A stretch of 64,000 nucleotides of DNA, from NCBI GenBank assembly GCA_030654015.1, contig JAURYI010000123.1, positions 1-64,000 on the forward strand, read 5' to 3'. This document shows positions 17,909 through 26,974 of this stretch, one piece after another. Each line of letters opens with the position of its first letter. The stretch's first letter is position 1. This DNA is from Methylococcales bacterium. GTDB taxonomy: Bacteria; Pseudomonadota; Gammaproteobacteria; Methylococcales; Methylomonadaceae. The position numbers and the translations under genes were made by a program. Under the pieces are notes generated by a model. The model was not told the DNA's origin. It was given only the letters and a program-made list of their open reading frames with translations, and made no database searches.

Positions 17909-20602
17909 ATGAGAGATATTTTCCAGAGAATTATTAATAATATGATGGGGCAGTATGTGACGGTACTGTTGGTGTTAGGTGCTGTTAGTACCGTGACCTA
18001 TCTTATTCTTATTACTGATATTAGAGATCAGGAAGGCAATGCGCGACTCGTTAAAATGAGTACCGAACAGGGCTTGATGATTTCCGATATAAACATTGCG
18101 CTGACCCAGAAAACCTACCTTACCAACACTGCGGATCTGCATAAACTCAATGCGCGAGTTCTGTCTACGCAGCTGCAATTAACGCAAGACCACGAGGCTT
18201 TAAAATCAGGCTATCGCTTCGTTAAAGAAAAAGACCGCTTAATTCAAACGCGAGGTCAGTTATCACCAGAATTAAGAGCGTTGTATTTTGATGGCTCGAA
18301 CTCCATTGACCACTTAATGCACGCTTATCTGTCAATTGTTCGTGAGTTGCAACGAATGCCTGCTGATACGCTTAAGCTGGATAATGAAGCACTGAACAAA
18401 CTCCTGTTCACACTATCCCCTCCGTTATTAGATGCTCTGGACAGAGCCAGTTTATTACAGCAACGGCAAAGTGAATTTATGCTGGGTAGCACCGCTAACA
18501 AGCAAAATTTAATATTCACTATCTCGATAGGCACATTATTCCTCGTAGGTGCGTTGTTGCTACAGCCGATGGTGGCACGACTAAAAGACAGTGCGTTAAA
18601 AATGAAGCAGGAAAAAGCCTTTGCCGATAACGTTATTAACACCACCCAAGCCTTGATTATCGGTGTAGATCAACAAGGTAAAGTCGTTCTTTTTAACCAT
18701 TTCGCTGAAGAAAATAGCGGCTGGTCGGAAGAAGAAGTAAGGGGCAAAAACTTTTTTGAACAGTTTATTCCTGAAAAAGATCAAACAGAGCTGCTCAATT
18801 TATTTACCGACATGATGTCAGGGGCTGTTGAATATGCCGATGATATTGAAACGCAAATGCTGGTCAGTACCAACGACTTACTCAATATTATCTGGAGTCC
18901 GACGGTTATTAAGGAAGGAAAATCGGCAACACCAGTTATGTTTTTAGCCACTGGTCTGGATATTACCGATCGTAAAGAAGCCGAACAAAAAGTAACTAAA
19001 GCCAACGCTGAATTAGCCCAATTAACCAGCCGTTTACAAGGCGAGGTCAATTTGGCGGCAACCTTACAACGCTCTATTCTGCCCCCGCCACGCATTGATT
19101 TACCCGGTATGCAAGGTAAAGCGACCCTGCTCACTTCCAGTGAGGTAGGTGGTGATTATTACGATTATTATAAAGTCGCAGGACATCACAGTGTCTTGCT
19201 GATTGGTGATGTCAGTGGACATGGTGTGGCAGCGGGTACAATGGTGGGCGCGGCAAAAGCGGGTGTTTATCCGCTGATTCATGAAGGTATCACGTCCCCT
19301 ATCGAAATTCTTAATTCACTCAATGAAACCATGCGGGCAACCGCACAGCAATCGTTATTAATGACCATGGCGTGTTTAAGTCTGGATGCGCGGAACGGTA
19401 AACTAGTTTTTGCCAACGCGGGTCATGTACTGCCCTATTTACTCCGCCACAAAGCTAAACACTGGGAAATGTTAGAAGCCTCTGGTTTACCCTTAGGTAA
19501 AAGTATTGACTCCGATTACTCGGCAACCGCTATCGAACTCATGCTTGAAGTGGGCGACCGCTTATTTTTATACACAGATGGTCTGGCAGAAGAAGAATCA
19601 CCGACAGGTGAAGCATTTGGTTATGATCGTCTGGAAGCACTGCTGAATGCCAACGTAGATGCCGACCCTGAAACCTTGCACGACATCATCATGGATGCCC
19701 TGCGTATTCATTGCCGTGGCGCAGCGTATACCGATGACGTAACTATCGTTGTTGTGACTCACAGTGACCGCGTTATTCAAGCCGCCGCCACTAACGAAGT
19801 CAGCGATATTATCCGTATCTCCGAAAACTTTTATCGCCAAGGCGACCATCCTATTCCGCGTATATCCAAAGAATATGTGGTGTTTTTGGCAGAACACACT
19901 TATGCCGATTTACTGACCCGTTTCAGTCAGGACGGTATTTGCCGCATTTTACCCAGACACAATGATTTCTGTAAAAAACTGGGCTGGGAACATTTGCTCA
20001 ATCAGCATCATGAAACACCGAATGATGACTTATATGTACTGATTCCAGAAATGCCTGAATATCGTCAATTCCAATTGACGCATACGGAAGACAAAGTGTT
20101 CATTATGGAAGAGATACAATCATGGTTAAGGGATCATAAGCATTTACCCAGCGATCATATCGAAGCCTTGATGATTATTCTCGATGAAATGACGGAAAAC
20201 AGCTTATATGCAGCACCACGCGATGGTAAAGGTGTGGCTTACTATGTTAAAGGCGAATCTCGCACATTGTCCGAACACGAAGAAGTGCGCATTGATATTG
20301 CCGTGACTAAAGATATGCTGGGTTTGATGATTACTGATAACTGGGGAACACTCATGCCCAGCGTCTTCCTGAAAAACATTTCACACGCAATGAATGAAGG
20401 GGTTGAAGCAGGTATCGGTGGTGCGGGTTTATACATGATGTGGCGTTTATCGGACTACTTACAAATTCGCGTCCATCCCCAAAAACGCACCCAAGTGACT
20501 ACGCTATGGAATATCAACGGCGTTATTGATATGAACGTCGATTCAGGTATTCAATTTCTTTATCACAGCGAGTATGAAGCCGCTTATCAGAACAGAGCAT
20601 AA
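17909..20602 (+). CDS. Membrane-bound PP2C phosphatase with PAS and HATPase domains (RsbU/SpoIIE type)
   Basis: The 897-residue product is a sensor phosphatase of a partner-switching system. Order of parts: a transmembrane helix near residues 15-35, an extracytoplasmic helical sensor region, a second helix near 198-220, a PAS domain at about 235-355 ending DITDRKEAEQ, a short coiled coil, a SpoIIE-type PP2C domain at about 390-610 (SEVGGDYYDYY, GDVSGHGVAAG, DGLAEE, DDVTIVV), and a C-terminal HATPase domain at about 750-880. The last shows DEMTENS, ITDNWGT and GIGGAGLYMMW. Having an RsbU-like phosphatase and an RsbW-like kinase on one chain means both opposing activities may act on the same STAS partner, which is encoded 3 bases downstream. 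AGAGGAG precedes the ATG. Confidence 0.9.
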   Translation: MRDIFQRIINNMMGQYVTVLLVLGAVSTVTYLILITDIRDQEGNARLVKMSTEQGLMISDINIALTQKTYLTNTADLHKLNARVLSTQLQLTQDHEALKSGYRFVKEKDRLIQTRGQLSPELRALYFDGSNSIDHLMHAYLSIVRELQRMPADTLKLDNEALNKLLFTLSPPLLDALDRASLLQQRQSEFMLGSTANKQNLIFTISIGTLFLVGALLLQPMVARLKDSALKMKQEKAFADNVINTTQALIIGVDQQGKVVLFNHFAEENSGWSEEEVRGKNFFEQFIPEKDQTELLNLFTDMMSGAVEYADDIETQMLVSTNDLLNIIWSPTVIKEGKSATPVMFLATGLDITDRKEAEQKVTKANAELAQLTSRLQGEVNLAATLQRSILPPPRIDLPGMQGKATLLTSSEVGGDYYDYYKVAGHHSVLLIGDVSGHGVAAGTMVGAAKAGVYPLIHEGITSPIEILNSLNETMRATAQQSLLMTMACLSLDARNGKLVFANAGHVLPYLLRHKAKHWEMLEASGLPLGKSIDSDYSATAIELMLEVGDRLFLYTDGLAEEESPTGEAFGYDRLEALLNANVDADPETLHDIIMDALRIHCRGAAYTDDVTIVVVTHSDRVIQAAATNEVSDIIRISENFYRQGDHPIPRISKEYVVFLAEHTYADLLTRFSQDGICRILPRHNDFCKKLGWEHLLNQHHETPNDDLYVLIPEMPEYRQFQLTHTEDKVFIMEEIQSWLRDHKHLPSDHIEALMIILDEMTENSLYAAPRDGKGVAYYVKGESRTLSEHEEVRIDIAVTKDMLGLMITDNWGTLMPSVFLKNISHAMNEGVEAGIGGAGLYMMWRLSDYLQIRVHPQKRTQVTTLWNINGVIDMNVDSGIQFLYHSEYEAAYQNRA

Positions 20603-20604
20603 CC

Positions 20605-21729
20605 ATGACAACTACTTTTACTATTCAACCGATTACTGGAAAAGACTACCACTACGACTTCATCGGCTCCATTGATGCCACCTGTGCCGAACAACTGGAA
20701 TCGTTATCCACAGTACCGCCCGAATCTCATGTATTGCTCGACTTCAGCCAAGTTGAACGAGTCAACTCCATGGGCTTATCCTTATTGCTGAAATTATTTG
20801 AACAATGGGAAGGCAAAAGTATCCGTGTCGAAGTGCAACATCTCAATCGCATGGTTAATATGTTGTTTAAAATTACAGGCTTAGGGCGTTTTGTACTCAC
20901 CGAAGGGCAAACGGGCGACGCGGTATCAGGCACATCAGCCGTTAATCCCGAACCCCCGCGCCACAGCGAACATGATGCACTGATACACGCTAAAACCACG
21001 ACCAGCGATAAACTGAATTTTGTTGCCAGTTTGCAATCAGGACAACAACTGACAGGCTGGTATTTATTAAACACCTACCTGCAACGCCGCTTGACCCGTG
21101 CGATTCATTTTGACCAGTCAGTTGACACCCCTGACCCCAGCAGCACCGACTTGTTATTTGCCAAACCGTTTGAAGCCTGTTTGATGATTAGAAAACACGG
21201 CTTTATCCCCGTGATGCGCCCTATCGCCGAAGTCGATGAAGTCGTTATCCTCACCCGCGCCGATGATGAACGTGAGCTAAAAGATTACGCAGGTGTAACA
21301 GTCGGCACAGCAACCGAAGGCAGTTTTGTGTATCTGCTCGGACGGTTTTTATGTGATGAAAACGGCTTGGATTCCTCTAAACTGACTTTTGAATTTTCGG
21401 GTAATGAAATCAAAGCCCTGCAATCGCTGATACGCAAAAAATGCGATGTATTGTTTATGCTGAAAAAAACCTACGAAGGTCTATCCTCATTCAGCCGTAG
21501 CAATGTGCGCAAACTGGATGAAAGCGTTACCGATTTTGCCTGTCATTTGTTTTGTGTCGCCCCGCATTTAAAAGCTGAAAGTCAGGCATTTATTGATGTC
21601 TTAATGGCAATGGAAAATGACGAACAAGGCAAAGAAATTCTAAAAGACATTCAAATTCAAGGCTGGACTAAACCAGAAGAAGGCGAATTAAAAATGTTAC
21701 AAATGGTTTATGACAAATACGTCAGCTAA
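20605..21729 (+). CDS. STAS domain fused to a PhnD-like ligand-binding domain
   Basis: The 374-residue product joins an N-terminal STAS (anti-anti-sigma) domain, residues 1-105, to a phosphonate-binding-protein-like domain at about 130-370. The STAS part has the usual core LLDFSQVERVNSMGLSLLLKLF with the serine that RsbW-type kinases phosphorylate. The PhnD part contains LNFVASLQSGQQL, YAGVTVGTATEGSFVY and a C-terminal KPEEGELKMLQMVYDKYV. There is no signal peptide, so the binding domain would act in the cytoplasm as a sensor or regulated effector, unlike transport-linked PhnD proteins. It is cotranscribed with the phosphatase gene and is its obvious substrate. The ligand is unknown. It is followed by a hairpin and a terminator. 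Confidence 0.85.
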   Translation: MTTTFTIQPITGKDYHYDFIGSIDATCAEQLESLSTVPPESHVLLDFSQVERVNSMGLSLLLKLFEQWEGKSIRVEVQHLNRMVNMLFKITGLGRFVLTEGQTGDAVSGTSAVNPEPPRHSEHDALIHAKTTTSDKLNFVASLQSGQQLTGWYLLNTYLQRRLTRAIHFDQSVDTPDPSSTDLLFAKPFEACLMIRKHGFIPVMRPIAEVDEVVILTRADDERELKDYAGVTVGTATEGSFVYLLGRFLCDENGLDSSKLTFEFSGNEIKALQSLIRKKCDVLFMLKKTYEGLSSFSRSNVRKLDESVTDFACHLFCVAPHLKAESQAFIDVLMAMENDEQGKEILKDIQIQGWTKPEEGELKMLQMVYDKYVS

Positions 21730-21741
21730 CTGATGTTTTAC

Positions 21742-21795
21742 AGGAGTACAAACCCAAGTTTGTACTCCTAACCTGAGCCGCCACGCGGCTTTTTT
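21742..21795 (+). terminator. Two stacked hairpins, the second a rho-independent terminator
   Basis: First, AGGAGTACAAAC and GTTTGTACTCCT form a perfect 12-base stem with a 4-base loop (21742-21769). Second, AGCCGC and GCGGCT around CAC, followed by TTTTTT (21776-21795), make a textbook terminator for the two-gene operon. Confidence 0.88.
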
Positions 21796-21833
21796 CTAGT
21801 CAAATTTCCCGCTTTTCCCGCACAAATCAGCGC

Positions 21834-21920
21834 GTAGGATGTGCCGACGATAGAAGGCGCATCAATCCAAACAAACGATTGCTATGTGAATGATGCGCCT
21901 CGTGCCTCGGCACATCCTAC
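21834..21920. repeat. Nested palindromic repeat element (GTAGGATGTGCCGA type)
   Basis: The outer arms GTAGGATGTGCCGA and TCGGCACATCCTAC (14 bases, perfect) enclose inner arms GGCGCATCA and TGATGCGCC (9 bases, perfect). The 87-base element resembles dispersed REP/BIME-type or small MITE-like repeats found in many gammaproteobacteria and cyanobacteria. No transposase is in the window. Confidence 0.8.
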
Positions 21921-21996
21921 ATTTGGCGCATCTTACGGGTTGTAATTACGAACAGTGATGGTAAGGTTGTCACTGTTATAAACGGAAAACGTTAAA

Positions 21997-22293
21997 ATGA
22001 ACGATTATGATTTGCGTCAATTGACTAAGATGCGCCAACAGATAGATTCATATCGTAGTGGGGGTATAGGTTTAAATGTTTTGATTGCGGATTTAATATT
22101 CTTACGCGATGCGTTAACCGCAGTAAATACGGAGTGGGAGCGTGGATTTACCAATTGTATTGTAAATTTTGAATCAGCTTACTCTTATGCAATTGAGAAA
22201 AACTCAGGTAAGCTGGATGAAATGACTCGAAAAATTGTAGATGATACAATTCCTATGTTATTGGATTTAACCCGTAAGATGGGTAGCTCGTAG
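21997..22293 (+). CDS. Small hypothetical protein
   Basis: The 98-residue product is not recognised with confidence. It is acidic to neutral and predicted mostly helical (MRQQIDSYRSGGIGL, LIFLRDALTAVNTEWERGF), with no signal peptide, membrane segment or cysteine motif. Its size and the pattern of a short helical protein beside a repeat-rich accessory patch recall orphan immunity proteins of toxin systems, but this is only resemblance. The ATG follows AAACGTTAAA, so the ribosome-binding site is weak. It lies between a REP-like element and the remnant copy of the ylqF 3' end, and on the opposite strand to the toxin-antitoxin pair. Confidence 0.65.
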   Translation: MNDYDLRQLTKMRQQIDSYRSGGIGLNVLIADLIFLRDALTAVNTEWERGFTNCIVNFESAYSYAIEKNSGKLDEMTRKIVDDTIPMLLDLTRKMGSS

Positions 22294-22373
22294 ATACCGT
22301 CTTGCTGACAAAAACGCAAGTAATAATTAAACGGTATAGTTTAGGTCAAAAGGTTGCCCTGATTTTAAGCGGC

Positions 22374-22407
22374 GTAGGTTGGGTTGCCGTCTTTTTGGCA
22401 ACCCAAC
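22374..22407. repeat. GTAGG-type REP palindrome
   Basis: GTTGGGTTGCC and GGCAACCCAAC (11 bases, perfect) form a hairpin headed by GTAG, the typical start of GTAG-family REP sequences. It is the first of several in this patch. Confidence 0.75.
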
Positions 22408-22457
22408 ACAATCACGCACAATTATGATTGCAAACGTTATTTGTTCATCGTGTTTGT

Positions 22458-22592
22458 TGGGTTGCAAAAAGCCGCAACCCAAACTACCAGCTATAAATCC
22501 CAACATTTTGCACCACAAAAAAATCATCCACCCTGCGGCTTTTTCTGCACGAATAACCTCTAGCTCCACCAATTCTTGTTCCATCATCTCAG
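22458..22592 (-). pseudogene. Duplicated fragment of the 3' end and downstream region of ylqF/rbgA
   Basis: About 135 bases are nearly identical to the end of the intact GTPase gene and the sequence following it (23341-23505). On the minus strand it still encodes EMMEQELVELEVIRAEKAA, the same as the GTPase C-terminal segment, then diverges. About 30 bases are missing relative to the intact copy, precisely between two GCGGCTTTTTCT direct repeats. The two copies flank the toxin-antitoxin module. The track ORF 22327-22644 is this fragment read through and is not a separate gene. Confidence 0.85.
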
Positions 22593-22598
22593 CAGCCC

Positions 22599-22634
22599 GT
22601 AGGTTGGGTAGAGCGATAGGCGAAACCCAACAAC
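22599..22634. repeat. GTAGG-type REP sequence
   Basis: GTAGGTTGGGT and a matching ACCCAACAAC flank a short AGCGATAGGCGAA-type centre. This is the common GTAGGTTGGG...CCCAACA REP form. It lies between the ylqF fragment and the toxin gene end. Confidence 0.75.
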
Positions 22635-22640
22635 ACCTTT

Positions 22641-22970
22641 TCACTCAAATAATTCAGCATGAGTGCCAGCGCGTACAAAGATAATCCGCTCATCGGCACT
22701 GCTTTTTTCTACTTTGTAAATCAACAAAAAGTCGCCGCCAATGTGGCATTCTCTGTGTTTAGACCATTGCCCTGTGAGCGGGTGATCTAGCCATTGCTCA
22801 GGCAGTGGTTCAGCGTTCTCAATCAGTAGCAACATGACTTTTTTAAGCCGATTCATGTCATACCGCCCACTATGGCTGATGCGTTCCCAATCTTTGGTAA
22901 ATTCTTTGGTGCGGGTAAAGTCTCGCGGCGGATTAGTGTGTTTACTCTTTGCCGACTTTTTCGAGGTCAT
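22641..22970 (-). CDS. YafQ/RelE-family toxin of a toxin-antitoxin pair
   Basis: The product is about 109 residues and resembles the YafQ-type mRNA interferases of the RelE superfamily: RTKEFTKDWERI, MNRLKKVMLLLIENAEPLPEQWLDHPLTG, then HIGGDFLLIYKVE and IIFVRAGTHAELFE. Such toxins cut mRNA on the ribosome. I chose the ATG at 22970 (MTSKKSAKS), which overlaps the antitoxin end by 29 bases; the track start at 22994 is also possible. The C-terminal His-x-x-Leu-Phe ending and the conserved aspartate-phenylalanine region are present, so it looks intact. It lies directly downstream of its antitoxin, in the usual order. Confidence 0.87.
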   Translation of the reverse strand: MTSKKSAKSKHTNPPRDFTRTKEFTKDWERISHSGRYDMNRLKKVMLLLIENAEPLPEQWLDHPLTGQWSKHRECHIGGDFLLIYKVEKSSADERIIFVRAGTHAELFE

Positions 22971-23232
22971 CAAATAATTCCTGAACGGTGGCAAAGTGTG
23001 GCAAAGAGCCTGAGTCAGCTTCTTGCATCGCAGCGCGTGTTACAGTATTAGGGGCTTTAACCGCAAACGGTAAGCCGTTTTGAGCGACAACCTGATGCAA
23101 AAATAAACGCACAGCTTCCGATACGTTAAGACCGCAAGACGCTAAAATTCGCGTGGCATTTTCTTTTAAGTCGGGTTCTATACGCGACCGTATTTCGGTC
23201 ACTTTAAGTGGGTGTGAAAGTGTGTTTGGCAT
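22942..23232 (-). CDS. RelB/DinJ-family antitoxin
   Basis: The 96-residue product matches RelB/DinJ antitoxins: a ribbon-helix-helix N-terminus (TEIRSRIEPDLKENATRILASCG, then LNVSEAVRLFLHQVV) for DNA binding, and a flexible acidic C-terminus (ATVQELFDDLEKVGKE) for wrapping the toxin. An AGGAG sits before the ATG. A 10-base palindrome just upstream, TGTAGCTACA, is a likely self-regulation operator. The module sits between two copies of the ylqF 3' end, which suggests it was acquired. Confidence 0.9.
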   Translation of the reverse strand: MPNTLSHPLKVTEIRSRIEPDLKENATRILASCGLNVSEAVRLFLHQVVAQNGLPFAVKAPNTVTRAAMQEADSGSLPHFATVQELFDDLEKVGKE

Positions 23233-23248
23233 AATATTACTCCTATAA

Positions 23249-23258
23249 TGTAGCTACA
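23249..23258. promoter_or_regulatory. Candidate operator of the toxin-antitoxin module
   Basis: TGTAGCTACA is a perfect 10-base palindrome about 17 bases upstream of the antitoxin start, overlapping the region where its promoter should be. RelB-type antitoxins bind such short palindromes. Assignment is by position only. Confidence 0.5.
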
Positions 23259-23328
23259 GTTTAACATGAGCTATTTGCGTAAGTTAATGGTTATTTTTAT
23301 TTGCCTCATTTACTCATTTGATTAAATG

Positions 23329-23374
23329 AGCTGGTAGGTTGGGTTGCAAAAAGCCGCAACCTAACCTACCAGCT
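23329..23374. repeat. GTAGG-type REP palindrome at the ylqF boundary
   Basis: AGCTGGTAGGTTGGGTTGC and GCAACCTAACCTACCAGCT are 19-base arms with one G-T mismatch around AAAAAGCC. It lies just outside the 3' end of ylqF. Its right half is repeated in the fragment copy at 22461-22492, where the left arm has been replaced. Confidence 0.85.
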
Positions 23375-23407
23375 ATAAATCCCAACATTTTGCACCACAA
23401 CAAAAAA

Positions 23408-24325
23408 TCATCCACCCTGCGGCTTTTTCTTTCTCGCCAATTTCTTCGCGGCTTTTTCTGCTCGAATAACCTCTAACTCCACCAATTCTTGTTCCATCAT
23501 CTCAGGCGTTTCCAGCGTGATTCTGCCTAGCGTTCCCGCGCGGTATTCCGCTAATAAAATTTTCGCCGCTTTGTCCATTTCCACGCGCCCGCCTGAACGC
23601 AAACAGCCGCGTTGGGTGCCGATGATTTTGACCAGATCTTCTTCTTTTTCGGGCAAGGTGTCTAATTGAAAACGCGCTTTGAGTAAATCGGGATAATGGC
23701 GCAACAAAAAATCGGCGGCAAAATAGGCGATGTCGTCATGGTCTATCGCGGTGTCGCGAATCGCGCCTGTGGTCGCTAGACGATAACCGCTGTTACGGTT
23801 TTCGATATTGCCCCACAATAAACCCGGCATATCGAACAAAATAATGCCGTTACCCAAATCAATGCGCTGCTGCATTTTGGTAATCGCAGGTTCATTGCCT
23901 GTTTTGGCAATCATGCGCCCTGCAACGATGTTAATTAAGGTCGATTTACCGACATTGGGAATACCCATAATCAACGCGGTAATCTGTTTGCCGCTTTCTA
24001 CTTTTTCAGGCAGCATTTTGTGGCATAAATCGGACAGTTGGCGGATTTTTTCGGGGGTTTTACTGGTGACAGCCAAGGTTTTTACGCCTTGTTCCTGCTC
24101 TAAATACGTTTGCCAGATGTGCGTCATGTCAGGGTCGGCTAAATCGCTTTTACTGAGCACTTTAATATAAGGTTTGTCGCCGCGTAAGCGGGCAATCATC
24201 GGGTTTTGACTACTGAACGGAATACGCGCATCAAGGACTTCGATAATTAAATCGACCTGAGGCAAAATTTCTTTTACCTCTTTGCTCGCCTTGTGCATGT
24301 GACCGGGATACCACTGAATAAGCAT
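23408..24325 (-). CDS. ylqF: Ribosome biogenesis GTPase YlqF/RbgA
   Basis: The 305-residue product is a circularly permuted GTPase that assists late assembly of the large ribosomal subunit. The G motifs occur in permuted order: LSKSDLADP (G4), then SKTP (G5-like), GIPNVGKSTLIN (G1) and DMPGLLW (G3). The N-terminal IQWYPGHMHKA is a family signature. The C-terminal 50 residues end in a Lys-rich tail (KKLARKKKPQGG). The length is normal. Its 3' end has been copied to 22458-22592. Confidence 0.95.
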   Translation of the reverse strand: MLIQWYPGHMHKASKEVKEILPQVDLIIEVLDARIPFSSQNPMIARLRGDKPYIKVLSKSDLADPDMTHIWQTYLEQEQGVKTLAVTSKTPEKIRQLSDLCHKMLPEKVESGKQITALIMGIPNVGKSTLINIVAGRMIAKTGNEPAITKMQQRIDLGNGIILFDMPGLLWGNIENRNSGYRLATTGAIRDTAIDHDDIAYFAADFLLRHYPDLLKARFQLDTLPEKEEDLVKIIGTQRGCLRSGGRVEMDKAAKILLAEYRAGTLGRITLETPEMMEQELVELEVIRAEKAAKKLARKKKPQGG

Positions 24326-24385
24326 AATGTTTTTGAATAGATATGCGTAAAATACGCTGTAAAACTAACAAGATAACAGAAAATC

Positions 24386-24991
24386 ATGAAACCCATCACG
24401 CTAACAAGCAGTTTTTACGCCTATCTGTCACGATTACGCTGGATTAAACGCTGGGGACTCAAGCGCAATGCGCACGAAGAAAATGTGATGGAACACAGTT
24501 GGGAGGTGTCCGTGATTGCTCACACGCTGGCATTAATCAAAAATCGTTATTACGACGGCACGGTGGATGCCAATGCGGTGGCAACAGCGGCGTTATATCA
24601 CGACATCACCGAAGTCATCACAGGCGATTTACCGACACCGATTAAATACCATTCCGCCGAAATCAACGCCGCCTATAAACAAATCGAACAACGCGCCGAA
24701 GTTGAATTATTGGCGTTATTGCCTGAAAAATTACAAGATGATTTTCGCGCCCTGATTCAGCGTGAGCAAATCCCCGCCGCCCACGCCGAACTGATAAAAG
24801 CTGCCGATAAAATCTCTGCGTATTTAAAATGTCAGGCGGAATTAAAAGCAGGCAACCGTGAATTTGAAACCGCCGCCGAGCAATTGGCGTTAAAAATCGC
24901 CGAATCGGAACAACCCGAAGTGATTTTTTTTATGCAGGTGTTTGTCCCTAGCTGTAAATTGACGTTAGATGGATTAATGAAGACTTATTGA
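24386..24991 (+). CDS. yfbR: 5'-deoxynucleotidase (YfbR family)
   Basis: The 201-residue product is an HD-domain phosphohydrolase that removes the 5' phosphate from deoxynucleoside monophosphates. The family signature is present: RLRWIKRWGLKRNAHEENVMEHSWEVS, then AALYHDITEVITGDLPTPIKYH, where the HD pair binds the metal, and IKAADKISAYLKCQAE with the last metal Asp. The length is close to the E. coli protein. It is read away from ylqF from a short shared upstream region of 60 bases. Confidence 0.93.
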   Translation: MKPITLTSSFYAYLSRLRWIKRWGLKRNAHEENVMEHSWEVSVIAHTLALIKNRYYDGTVDANAVATAALYHDITEVITGDLPTPIKYHSAEINAAYKQIEQRAEVELLALLPEKLQDDFRALIQREQIPAAHAELIKAADKISAYLKCQAELKAGNREFETAAEQLALKIAESEQPEVIFFMQVFVPSCKLTLDGLMKTY

Positions 24992-25064
24992 GGGGCGAGG
25001 GTTACGCTATGCTAACTGGGACATACGAACGCCAACACCTGATGATTTTATGCACACCTAACTT

Positions 25065-25408
25065 ATGCACATAGATCCTTTCACCATTGTTATTTTCAAT
25101 ATTTTTGTGTCATTAATAATGTGTGTTTGCTTATTCGTAGTCTCACGAGGGCATTTAACCGATGTCAACGGGATTCGGCACTGGGCAATAGCGTTAGTCT
25201 TACAGTGCATCGGTTATATTTTATCAGGCAAAAGGTAACGGACGTAGCTGTTTTGCTTATTTTTCACCAACAGGCAACGAGCAGTAATCACGGTTATCAG
25301 CCAATAGTGATGCCGATAATAACGCTATTTACCTGCTTCATATCGCTTATACGCTTTTTTCATACAATAGACGCTAACACACCGTATAATGCACGGTTAT
25401 TTTACTGA
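25065..25408 (+). pseudogene. Remnant of a membrane-sensor gene (diguanylate cyclase N-terminus type)
   Basis: The frame from ATG 25065 reads MHIDPFTIVIFNIFVSLIMC and continues through VSRGHLTDVNGIRHWAIALV to a stop at 25236-25238. Such a start (Met-x-Leu/Ile-Asp-Pro followed by a membrane helix and a W-A-x-A-L-x-L segment) is common in membrane-bound GGDEF proteins. After the stop, a shifted frame continues with hydrophobic sequence, but no GGDEF domain is found before guaB. I read it as the decayed 5' end of a truncated gene. The track ORF 25121-25408 is in another frame. The similarity is weak and read by eye. Confidence 0.45.
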
Positions 25409-25417
25409 CTTGCCTAG

Positions 25418-26890
<1,473 letters not shown>

Positions 26891-26900
26891 AGCTGACATA

Positions 26901-26937
26901 AAAAAGCCCTCTGCATGATGAATGCAGAGGGCTTTTT
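26901..26937. terminator. Bidirectional terminator between guaB and sodB
   Basis: AAAAAGCCCTCTGCAT and ATGCAGAGGGCTTTTT are perfect 16-base arms with a 5-base loop. The A- and T-runs serve both converging genes. Confidence 0.95.
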
Positions 26938-26974
26938 ATTTAGCGGAAAAAACGTGTTTTTTACGCCTTGTGAT

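Noticed and set aside
22327-22644. 105-residue minus-strand ORF containing EMMEQELVELEVIRAEKAA
   Set aside because: The recognisable part is the duplicated ylqF 3' end; the rest is REP sequence. It is recorded as a pseudogene fragment, not a gene.
22379-22684. 101-residue plus-strand ORF over the same stretch
   Set aside because: It is the antisense shadow of the ylqF fragment and REP sequences.
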